A stretch of DNA of 64,000 nucleotides from Clostridium sp. Marseille-P299 (GTDB lineage Bacteria > Bacillota > Clostridia > Lachnospirales > Lachnospiraceae), in contig NZ_FJVE01000005.1 in NCBI RefSeq assembly GCF_900078195.1, positions 391,001 to 455,000 on the forward strand. The letters are read 5' to 3'. The translations under genes were made by a program, and so were the position numbers. Within the stretch, counting starts at the first letter, position 1. Each line of letters begins with the position of its first letter. This document shows positions 57,554 to 64,000 of this stretch, piece by piece. The notes beneath the pieces were generated by a model that saw only the letters and a list, made by a program, of their open reading frames with translations, did no database searches and was not told the origin of the DNA.

Positions 57554-60199
57554 ATGGACGAGAATATCTTTGACAAGGTGCATGATGTCGACCTTAAAAA
57601 GACAATGGAAACATCCTATATCGATTATGCCATGTCAGTTATTGCAGCCAGAGCACTCCCTGATGTAAGAGATGGATTAAAACCGGTACAGAGAAGAATC
57701 TTATATGCAATGATAGAGCTTAATAATGGACCAGATAAACCTCACCGTAAATGCGCACGTATCGTCGGTGATGCAATGGGTAAATTTCACCCTCATGGTG
57801 ATAGCTCTATTTATGGCGCTTTAGTTAATCTTGCACAGGAATGGTCTACCAGATATCCATTAGTGGATGGACATGGAAATTTTGGTTCTGTGGATGGTGA
57901 TGGCGCTGCTGCTATGCGTTATACCGAAGCAAGACTTAGTAAAATATCCATGGAGATGCTATCTGACATCAATAAAGATACAGTTGATTTCTCTCCAAAC
58001 TTTGATGAAACTGAAAAAGAACCAGTAGTATTACCTTCAAGATTCCCAAATCTATTAGTGAATGGTACTTCCGGAATTGCAGTTGGTATGGCAACCAATA
58101 TACCTCCTCATAACATGAGAGAGATTATTAATGCCGTAATAAAAATTATTGATAATAAAGTTTTAGGTCAAGAAACAAGCATTGAAGAATTACTTGAAAT
58201 AGTTAAAGGACCGGACTTCCCAACTGGTGGTATCATCCTAGGTACAAGAGGAATTGATGAAGCATACCGTACTGGTAGAGGTAAAATAAGAGTCCGTGCA
58301 GTTACAGATATTGAGCCAATGCAAAATGGTAAGAACCGAATTGTCGTAACTGAATTACCATACATGGTAAATAAAGCTAGGCTTATAGAAAAAATTGCGG
58401 ACTTAGTAAGAGATAAAAAAATTGATGGCATTACAGAGTTAAGAGATGAGTCTGATCGTCAAGGTATGAGAATTTGTATTGAGCTAAGACGTGATGTAAA
58501 TGCAAATGTAATATTGAATCAATTATATAAACATACGCAACTTCAAGATACCTTTGGCGTAATTATGCTTGCCTTAGTAGATAAGCAACCAAAAGTATTG
58601 TCACTTCCTGAAATGTTAGGATATTATCTAAAACATCAAGAAGAGGTTGTTACAAGAAGAACAATTTATGACTTAAACAAGGCACAGGAAAGAGCTCATA
58701 TATTACAAGGTCTTTTAATAGCACTTGATAATATTGACGAAGTAATTCATATTATTCGTTCTTCAAAAAATGGAGCCATTGCAAAAGAAGGCTTAATTGA
58801 GAGATTTAAACTTGATGATGTACAAGCACAAGCAATTATTGATATGAGATTGCGTGCATTAACAGGTTTAGAAAGAGAAAAATTAGAGGGTGAATTTGCA
58901 GAATTGCAGAAAAAAATTGCAGAATTCAATGCAATACTTTCTGATGAAAAATTATTGCTTGGTGTCATCAAACAAGAAATCACTGTAATTCGTGATAAGT
59001 ATGGTGATGATAGAAGAACAGCAATTGGTTTTGATGAATATGATATTTCCATGGAAGATCTAATTCCTGATGAAAATACAGTAATTGCAATGACAAGACT
59101 TGGTTATATCAAGAGAATGACAATTGATAACTTCAAGAGTCAGCATCGTGGTGGAAAAGGTATTAAGGGAATGCAAACCATAGATGAAGATTATATCGAA
59201 GACTTGTTTATGACAACAACCCATCACTATATCATGTTCTTTACAAATAAAGGACGTGCATATCGTTTGAAAGCATACGAAATACCAGAATCCTCAAGAA
59301 CAGCAAGAGGTACGGCAATCGTTAACTTGCTTCAATTGATGCCAGAAGAAAGAATAACTGCTATTATTGCATTAAAAGAGTACAAAGATAATCGTTATTT
59401 ATTTATGGCAACAAAGTCTGGTATTGTAAAGAAAACAAAAATAAAAGAATATCAGAATATTCGTAAAACAGGACTTCAGGCAATTAATCTAAGAGAAGAC
59501 GATGAACTCATTGAGGTAAAAACTACGAATAGTCAAAAAGATATTATACTTGTTACAATGCATGGTATGTGTATTAGATTCCATGAAAAAGATGTTCGAT
59601 CTACGGGAAGAACTTCAATGGGTGTAATCGGTATGACATTAAGTGATGGCGATGAAGTTGTTGCAATGCAAGTTCATACACAAGGAGATTATCTTCTAAC
59701 CGTTTCTGAAAATGGCCTTGGTAAACTTACAGATCTAGATGAATTTACAACTCAAAGACGTGGTGGAAAAGGTGTAAAATGCTATAAAATCACTGAGAGA
59801 ACCGGTAATGTAATTGGTGCAAAAGCTGTTGATGATGGCGATGAAATCATTATGATTACAAACGAAGGTATTGTTATTCGTTTAGCAGTGGATGGAATTA
59901 GCAAACTTGGAAGAATTACTTCAGGTGTAAAATTAATTGATATGGATACCGAAAATGATATACGTGTTGCTAGTTTTGCAAAGGTAAAAGATAGTATTAA
60001 TGAGTCTTCTGAAGATGCTATTATTAAAAAATTAGAACAGGAATTAGAAGAAGAGAATATTCCTGAAATAATTGAAGATGATTCTGAGGAAGAATCTCAA
60101 GAAGAATTAGAAGTACAAGAAGATAAAAATGTACAATCAGATGATTTATCTAAATTAATTGATCGTGCAATGGAAGATAAAGAAGACTCAGAAGAGTAA
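57554..60199 (+). CDS. gyrA: DNA gyrase subunit A
   Basis: 881 residues, longer than the Bacillus form by an acidic tail of about 60 residues rich in Glu/Asp ([16 protein letters not shown]). Catalytic Tyr123 in [10 protein letters not shown]; GyrA-box QRRGGKG (734-740) in the beta-pinwheel. In the quinolone region [12 protein letters not shown], Asp83/Ser84 match E. coli Asp82/Ser83, but the residue at E. coli Asp87 is Gly88. Strong GGAGG site. With GyrB makes gyrase. Confidence 0.96.
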   Translation: MDENIFDKVHDVDLKKTMETSYIDYAMSVIAARALPDVRDGLKPVQRRILYAMIELNNGPDKPHRKCARIVGDAMGKFHPHGDSSIYGALVNLAQEWSTRYPLVDGHGNFGSVDGDGAAAMRYTEARLSKISMEMLSDINKDTVDFSPNFDETEKEPVVLPSRFPNLLVNGTSGIAVGMATNIPPHNMREIINAVIKIIDNKVLGQETSIEELLEIVKGPDFPTGGIILGTRGIDEAYRTGRGKIRVRAVTDIEPMQNGKNRIVVTELPYMVNKARLIEKIADLVRDKKIDGITELRDESDRQGMRICIELRRDVNANVILNQLYKHTQLQDTFGVIMLALVDKQPKVLSLPEMLGYYLKHQEEVVTRRTIYDLNKAQERAHILQGLLIALDNIDEVIHIIRSSKNGAIAKEGLIERFKLDDVQAQAIIDMRLRALTGLEREKLEGEFAELQKKIAEFNAILSDEKLLLGVIKQEITVIRDKYGDDRRTAIGFDEYDISMEDLIPDENTVIAMTRLGYIKRMTIDNFKSQHRGGKGIKGMQTIDEDYIEDLFMTTTHHYIMFFTNKGRAYRLKAYEIPESSRTARGTAIVNLLQLMPEERITAIIALKEYKDNRYLFMATKSGIVKKTKIKEYQNIRKTGLQAINLREDDELIEVKTTNSQKDIILVTMHGMCIRFHEKDVRSTGRTSMGVIGMTLSDGDEVVAMQVHTQGDYLLTVSENGLGKLTDLDEFTTQRRGGKGVKCYKITERTGNVIGAKAVDDGDEIIMITNEGIVIRLAVDGISKLGRITSGVKLIDMDTENDIRVASFAKVKDSINESSEDAIIKKLEQELEEENIPEIIEDDSEEESQEELEVQEDKNVQSDDLSKLIDRAMEDKEDSEE

Positions 60200-60212
60200 T
60201 AGAATTTAAAAT

Positions 60213-60259
60213 GATACCAGATATAGTTTTTGTTAATTTCAAATTTTATATCTGGTATC
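60213..60259 (+). terminator. gyrA terminator
   Basis: GATACCAGATATA (60213-60225) pairs perfectly with TATATCTGGTATC (60247-60259), followed by GATTTATTTTA. Confidence 0.8.
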
Positions 60260-60317
60260 GATTTATTTTAGGATAAATTTATTCAATTTCTAAAAAAGAA
60301 AGTAGAGGGAATATTAG

Positions 60318-61160
60318 ATGCGAGTAATTCATACCGATGAGATTATTGAAAATATCAAGGATATGTGTATTAAAGCAAATCTTGTTTTGGCAGAAGATGT
60401 TGAAAAACAAATTTTAAATGCAAAGCAACAAGAAGAATCTTCCCTTGGTAAACAAATATTAGAGCAATTAGAAAAAAATTTAGTTATTGCAAAAGAAGAT
60501 CGGATTCCAATCTGTCAAGATACGGGTATGGCAATTGTATTTGTAAAGCTGGGCCAAGATGTACATATCCAGGGGCTGCTTTTAGAAGATGCAATCAATG
60601 AAGGAATTAGAAGAGGATATCAAGAAGGGTATTTAAGAAAATCAGTTGTTTCAGATCCTTTATTACGTGAAAATACAAAAGACAACACACCTGGCATTAT
60701 TCATTACGAAATTGTAAAAGGCGATTCCATTGAAATTACTGTAGCTCCTAAAGGCTTTGGTAGTGAGAATATGAGTAGAGTAATCATGTTAAAGCCTTCC
60801 GATGGTTTGTTAGGAGTTAAAAAAGCGGTATTAGAGACGGTCGGACTTGCAGGACCAAATGCTTGTCCTCCAATTGTTGTTGGTGTAGGGATCGGTGGAA
60901 GCTTTGAAAAATGCGCAATTCTTGCAAAGAAGGCATTAACAAGAGATTTAAATGTACCATCGGAACTACCTCATATTAGGCAATTAGAACAGGAACTTTT
61001 AGAGGAGATTAATAAATTAGGAATTGGTCCTGGAGGATTGGGTGGAAGAATTACTGCCTTGGGCGTAAATATTGAAACCTATCCAACCCATATCGCTGGG
61101 CTACCTGTTGGAATAAATATATGTTGTCATGTAAACAGACATATCACAAGAATCATTTAA
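60318..61160 (+). CDS. Fumarate hydratase class I, alpha subunit (or tartrate dehydratase type)
   Basis: 280 residues. 4Fe-4S enzyme: Cys66 in PICQDTGMAIVF, Cys183 in AGPNACPPIVVGVGIGGS and a Cys269-Cys270 pair in GINICCHVNRH; order and spacing match the TtdA/FumA-type alpha chain. Reversible hydration of fumarate to malate. It pairs with the beta chain encoded 60 bases on. The split form is typical of anaerobic clostridia; tartrate or other 2-hydroxyacid substrates cannot be excluded by sequence. Confidence 0.88.
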   Translation: MRVIHTDEIIENIKDMCIKANLVLAEDVEKQILNAKQQEESSLGKQILEQLEKNLVIAKEDRIPICQDTGMAIVFVKLGQDVHIQGLLLEDAINEGIRRGYQEGYLRKSVVSDPLLRENTKDNTPGIIHYEIVKGDSIEITVAPKGFGSENMSRVIMLKPSDGLLGVKKAVLETVGLAGPNACPPIVVGVGIGGSFEKCAILAKKALTRDLNVPSELPHIRQLEQELLEEINKLGIGPGGLGGRITALGVNIETYPTHIAGLPVGINICCHVNRHITRII

Positions 61161-61220
61161 CAATATTTGTTGATTGATTTCTAAATTTGTGGATAAAGGA
61201 TAACAGAAAGGATAATTCTT

Positions 61221-61772
61221 GTGGAAAAATACATTACAACACCATTAACCGATGAAAAAGTAAGAAATCTTGAATCTGGAGATTATGTTTATATTACTGG
61301 TACGATTTATTCTGCTAGAGATGCTGCTCATAAAAGAATGTATGAGGCTGTATTAGAAAATAAAGAAATTCCATTTGATATAAATAATGCGATTATTTAT
61401 TATTTAGGCCCAACTCCTGCTAGAGAAAATCAAGTCATTGGGTCAGCAGGTCCAACTACAAGTAGTAGAATGGATAAGTATACTCCAACATTACTTGATA
61501 TGGGCCTGAAAGGGATGATTGGAAAAGGAAGAAGAAGTAAAGAAGTTATTTCTTCAATGGTTAAAAATAATTCAGTATATTTTGCAGCAGTTGGTGGTGC
61601 AGGAGCATTACTATCAAAATGCATTCTCAAGTCTAAAGTAATTGCTTATGATGATCTTGGTACAGAAGCTATTAGAGAATTACAAGTAGAGGACTTTCCC
61701 GCAATTGTTGTAATTGATAGTAAAGGCAATAATTTATATGATACTGCAATAGAAAATTACAAATCATATTAA
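61221..61772 (+). CDS. Fumarate hydratase class I, beta subunit (or tartrate dehydratase type)
   Basis: 183 residues from a GTG start (AAAGGATAA site). TtdB-like: SGDYVYITGTIYSARDAAHKRM, YLGPTPARENQVIGSAGPTTSSRMDKYTP and MIGKGRRS. Completes the catalytic site with the alpha chain. A perfect DnaA-box 9-mer (61188-61196) lies in the 60-base gap upstream. Confidence 0.88.
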   Translation: MEKYITTPLTDEKVRNLESGDYVYITGTIYSARDAAHKRMYEAVLENKEIPFDINNAIIYYLGPTPARENQVIGSAGPTTSSRMDKYTPTLLDMGLKGMIGKGRRSKEVISSMVKNNSVYFAAVGGAGALLSKCILKSKVIAYDDLGTEAIRELQVEDFPAIVVIDSKGNNLYDTAIENYKSY

Positions 61773-61848
61773 TCTGATAGGATTATATTGACTTTCTTTT
61801 CTAATTGTGATAATTATAGTACTATATAGTTTGAAAGGCGGGGAATTT

Positions 61849-62286
61849 ATGAAAATTTCAACAAAAGGGCGTTATGCACTTCGCCTTATGCTTGATTTAG
61901 CAATTAATAATACAGGCGAGTTTATTACAATAAAGAGTATTGCTGCAAGGCAAGAAATTTCCGATAAGTATCTAGAACAAATTATAACTCAACTTAGCAG
62001 AGCTGGATTTGTTAAAAGTTCTCGTGGTGCACAAGGTGGCTATCGTCTTGCAAAGGATCCTAAGGAATATACAGTTGGTATGATTCTTAGATTAATTGAA
62101 GGAAGTCTAGCACCTGTTTCTTGTGTAGAAGAGGAAATTAGTGACTGCAGTCGTTATGGTTGTTGTGCAACAGCATTTGTTTATACTAGAATAAATGATG
62201 CAGTTAATGAGGTAGTAGATAATATAACACTTGAGGATTTGGTAGAACGACAAAAGATGCTTGCTGAAAATGATTATGTTATCTAA
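61849..62286 (+). CDS. Rrf2-family transcriptional regulator
   Basis: 145 residues from the ATG at 61849 (AAAGGCGGGG site); an ATG 42 bases upstream lacks one. Winged helix: MKISTKGRYALRLMLDLA, ISDKYLEQIITQLSRAGFVKSSRGAQGGYRLA. It has Cys92, Cys100, Cys105 and Cys106 (SCVEEEISDCSRYGCCA) as in IscR-like Fe-S sensors, though spacing is not identical; CymR, which has no cluster, is the other candidate given that cysK follows. It probably controls the cysK promoter at 62386. Confidence 0.88.
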   Translation: MKISTKGRYALRLMLDLAINNTGEFITIKSIAARQEISDKYLEQIITQLSRAGFVKSSRGAQGGYRLAKDPKEYTVGMILRLIEGSLAPVSCVEEEISDCSRYGCCATAFVYTRINDAVNEVVDNITLEDLVERQKMLAENDYVI

Positions 62287-62290
62287 AGTG

Positions 62291-62334
62291 AAAAAATAGT
62301 TATTGCATAAATAAAATGCAGTAACTATTTTTTT
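62291..62334 (+). terminator. Terminator of the Rrf2 gene
   Basis: The left arm 62291-62307 (AAAAAATAGTTATTGCA) pairs with 62317-62333 (one mismatch); ends TTTTTTTT. Four bases after the stop. Confidence 0.9.
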
Positions 62335-62385
62335 TACTTTGTTAAGAAATAAAATTAAAAAATGGAAAAATTATTCAAAATAGTA

Positions 62386-62439
62386 TTGACAAAGAAAACT
62401 TAATGAAATATAATTTAATTCATACTAAGTTGATATGAA
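62386..62439 (+). promoter_or_regulatory. Consensus promoter with an Rrf2-type operator candidate
   Basis: TTGACA (62386-62391), 17-base spacer, TATAAT (62409-62414): perfect. Immediately after, TTCATA (62419-62424) and TATGAA (62434-62439) flank ACTAAGTTGA, a dyad over the start point. It lies right after the Rrf2 gene and before cysK. The rest of the 507-base region: a Shine-Dalgarno AAAGGAGGA at 62448 without an ATG, then AT-rich leader to 62793. No T-box or other riboswitch form was found. Confidence 0.7.
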
Positions 62440-62459
62440 TGAAGTTAAAAGGAGGATAA

Positions 62460-62534
62460 TTTTCTAAAACAAAAGAAAAGTATATTTCTTTAGCAACTCA
62501 ATTACATAATAAAAAATTAAAACCATTTTATTAA
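62460..62534 (+). pseudogene. Possible start-less small reading frame after the Rrf2 promoter
   Basis: A consensus Shine-Dalgarno (GGAGG, 62451-62455) is followed after four bases by TTT, then 23 codons SKTKEKYISLATQLHNKKLK-PFY and a stop. No ATG, GTG or TTG stands at the usual distance in this frame. It may be the remnant of a lost gene or an unused frame; I cannot name a product. Confidence 0.3.
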
Positions 62535-62793
62535 TTGTATATAATTAAAAAATAACAAAGGAAATGATATTATAATACACAATGATGAATATAATATCTA
62601 AAATACGTATTAACTATAAATAAACAAGAATTTGTGGGATTTATTCCTTAAACACGGTATAATGATTGAATGAAACTAGCATTAAGTATAGATTTTAAAA
62701 ATTCAATTGTTTAAAGACTATAAGTTTAAAGGCTAATTATTATAGAAACTAATTATAGTTCAAAATATATCATATTATTCTGGAGGTAAGAAA

Positions 62794-63723
62794 ATGAGTA
62801 TAGCAAAAAGTTTAACAGATTTGATCGGAAAGACACCTTTACTTGAATTAAGTAATTATGAAGCAAACCAAGATGTAAAAGCTAAATTAATAGCAAAACT
62901 TGAATATTTTAACCCAGCAGGTAGTGTTAAAGACAGAATTGCTAAAGCAATGGTAGATGATGCAGAAAGCAAGGGACTTTTAAAAGAAGGTTCTGTAATT
63001 ATTGAACCAACCAGTGGAAATACAGGTATTGGACTTTCTTCTGTGGCAGCAGCTAGAGGATATAGAATCATTTTAACAATGCCAGAAACTATGAGTATTG
63101 AAAGAAGAAATCTATTAAAGGCATATGGAGCTGAACTTGTTCTTACCGAAGGTGTAAAGGGTATGAAAGGTGCAATTGAAAAAGCGAAAGAGTTAGCAAG
63201 CGAAATACCAAACTCTTATATTCCAAGTCAATTTGATAATCCAGCCAATCCACAAGTACACAAAGACACAACTGGACCTGAAATATGGGAAGATACAGAT
63301 GGTAAAGTAGATATTTTTGTATCAGGAATTGGTACAGGTGGAACAATCTCAGGTGTAGGTGAATACTTAAAGTCAAAAAATCCAGATATTAAGATCATTG
63401 CTGTAGAGCCTACTGGTTCTCCAGTATTATCAAAAGGAACTCCTGGTCCTCATAAGATTCAAGGTATCGGAGCTGGATTTATTCCAAATACATTAAATAC
63501 AAAAATATATGATGAAGTAATTACTGTAGAGAATGAAGATGCATTCGCTACTGGTAAATTAATTGCAAGAACAGAGGGACTACTTGTGGGAATTTCCTCA
63601 GGTGCAGCATTGTGGGCAGCAACAGAAGTCGCAAAGAGACCAGAAAATGAAGGTAAGAACATTGTAGTATTATTACCAGATACAGGTGAGAGATATTTAT
63701 CTACTCCATTATTTTCAGAATAA
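62794..63723 (+). CDS. cysK: Cysteine synthase A (O-acetylserine sulfhydrylase)
   Basis: 309 residues. PLP enzyme: Lys46 in [11 protein letters not shown], substrate loop TSGNTGIG (73-80), phosphate-binding [11 protein letters not shown]-terminal ISSGAA and [12 protein letters not shown]. Joins O-acetylserine and sulfide to cysteine. Strong GGAGGT site. Likely controlled by the Rrf2-family regulator upstream. Full length. Confidence 0.96.
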   Translation: MSIAKSLTDLIGKTPLLELSNYEANQDVKAKLIAKLEYFNPAGSVKDRIAKAMVDDAESKGLLKEGSVIIEPTSGNTGIGLSSVAAARGYRIILTMPETMSIERRNLLKAYGAELVLTEGVKGMKGAIEKAKELASEIPNSYIPSQFDNPANPQVHKDTTGPEIWEDTDGKVDIFVSGIGTGGTISGVGEYLKSKNPDIKIIAVEPTGSPVLSKGTPGPHKIQGIGAGFIPNTLNTKIYDEVITVENEDAFATGKLIARTEGLLVGISSGAALWAATEVAKRPENEGKNIVVLLPDTGERYLSTPLFSE

Positions 63724-63761
63724 TTAAATATATCATACATTATTTTAACAAGTATGGTTAT

Positions 63762-63800
63762 AATAAGGATTATTGCATGTGTTTTGCAATAATCCTTATT
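63762..63800 (+). terminator. cysK terminator
   Basis: AATAAGGATTATTGCA and TGCAATAATCCTTATT form a perfect 16-base-pair stem, loop TGTGTTT, followed by ATTTTG. Confidence 0.85.
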
Positions 63801-63940
63801 ATTTTGTGATTTTAATATCAGTACCTAAGCTTTCATTGGATAAATGGATATACTTATATAATGAAATACCCTTTATTTTTGCAATTTTTAAAGCAATTAA
63901 ATAAAAAGAGATATTTTTGTCAAAAAGTTTAAAAAAACAG

Positions 63941-63969
63941 TTGACAAACATTTTTCTCTTTGCTATACT
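63941..63969 (+). promoter_or_regulatory. Strong promoter running off the right edge, rRNA-operon type
   Basis: TTGACA (63941-63946), 17-base spacer, TATACT (63964-63969), preceded by an A-rich upstream stretch (AAAAAGTTTAAAAAAAC) like an UP element. No reading frame starts in the last 30 bases. The form and the position suggest an rRNA operon, but that is outside the window. Confidence 0.6.
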
Positions 63970-64000
63970 AGTTAATGCGCTGACAAGTTACGTCAAGCGA

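Noticed and set aside
61188..61196. Perfect DnaA-box 9-mer before the fumarase beta gene as part of the origin
   Set aside because: A single 9-mer 8 kb from dnaA in an AT-rich genome may be chance; kept only as a note.
62287..62793. T-box, S-box or cysteine riboswitch before cysK
   Set aside because: I looked for the T-box AGGGUGGNACCGCG core and a following terminator and found neither.

Overview
The window is AT-rich, low-GC Gram-positive DNA that includes the chromosomal replication origin. Gene content (spore-former-type parA/parB next to rsmG-mnmG-mnmE-jag-yidC-rnpA-rpmH, then dnaA-dnaN-yaaA-recF-gyrB-gyrA; a V-type ATPase; an 872-residue AdhE; DUF4446 and DUF3881-like proteins) points to a Lachnospiraceae clostridium. 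From memory it most resembles Lachnoclostridium (Clostridium) phytofermentans; I could not check this by search.

Layout. 1-3.5 kb: the end of a sugar ABC transporter (permease cut by the window edge, RbsA/MglA-type ATPase) and a divergent LacI-type regulator, with a consensus promoter and a palindromic operator candidate at its start point. 3.6-4.8 kb: tRNA-Lys and a LysR regulator. 5.2-13.8 kb: a complete nine-gene V-type ATPase operon on the minus strand. 14.0-21.0 kb: a selenium cluster (selD, yedF, yqeB-like, SclA/Csd-type cysteine desulfurase, DUF3343, yqeC) of the kind linked to the selenium cofactor of molybdenum hydroxylases. It has a terminator-like hairpin between the selD promoter and start codon, and an intact IS256-family element inserted in its middle. 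21.1-23.7 kb: an SOS-type pair (Pol IV with a small upstream gene under two LexA boxes) and an SRAP/YedK gene. 24.0-26.6 kb: adhE behind Rex-like operators. 26.8-33.8 kb: a phosphotransferase, a COG2984/4120/1101 ABC transporter, araD and a D,D-carboxypeptidase. 34.1-35.0 kb: a small membrane-protein gene broken at a nine-G run, and tRNA-Arg.

35.1-50.6 kb is almost all minus strand and 51.2-63.7 kb all plus strand, so both arms read away from the origin at about 50.6-52.9 kb. The left arm holds DUF3881-like and HD-GYP proteins, DUF4446, ParB, ParA, two perfect parS sites and one degenerate parS-like site, a NarL/DegU-type two-component pair, a GNAT, RsmG, MnmG, MnmE, Jag/KhpB, YidC, YidD, RnpA and L34. 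The right arm holds DnaA, DnaN, YaaA, RecF, GyrB, GyrA, a two-subunit class I fumarase, an Rrf2 regulator and CysK. A consensus promoter of the rRNA type runs off the right edge.

The parts that most reward a second look are the selD leader, the IS insertion inside the selenium cluster, the poly-G frameshift, the repeat block beside the upstream parS, the glycine at the GyrA quinolone position and the Rrf2-cysK leader. No CRISPR array, prophage, rRNA gene or obvious defence island is present.
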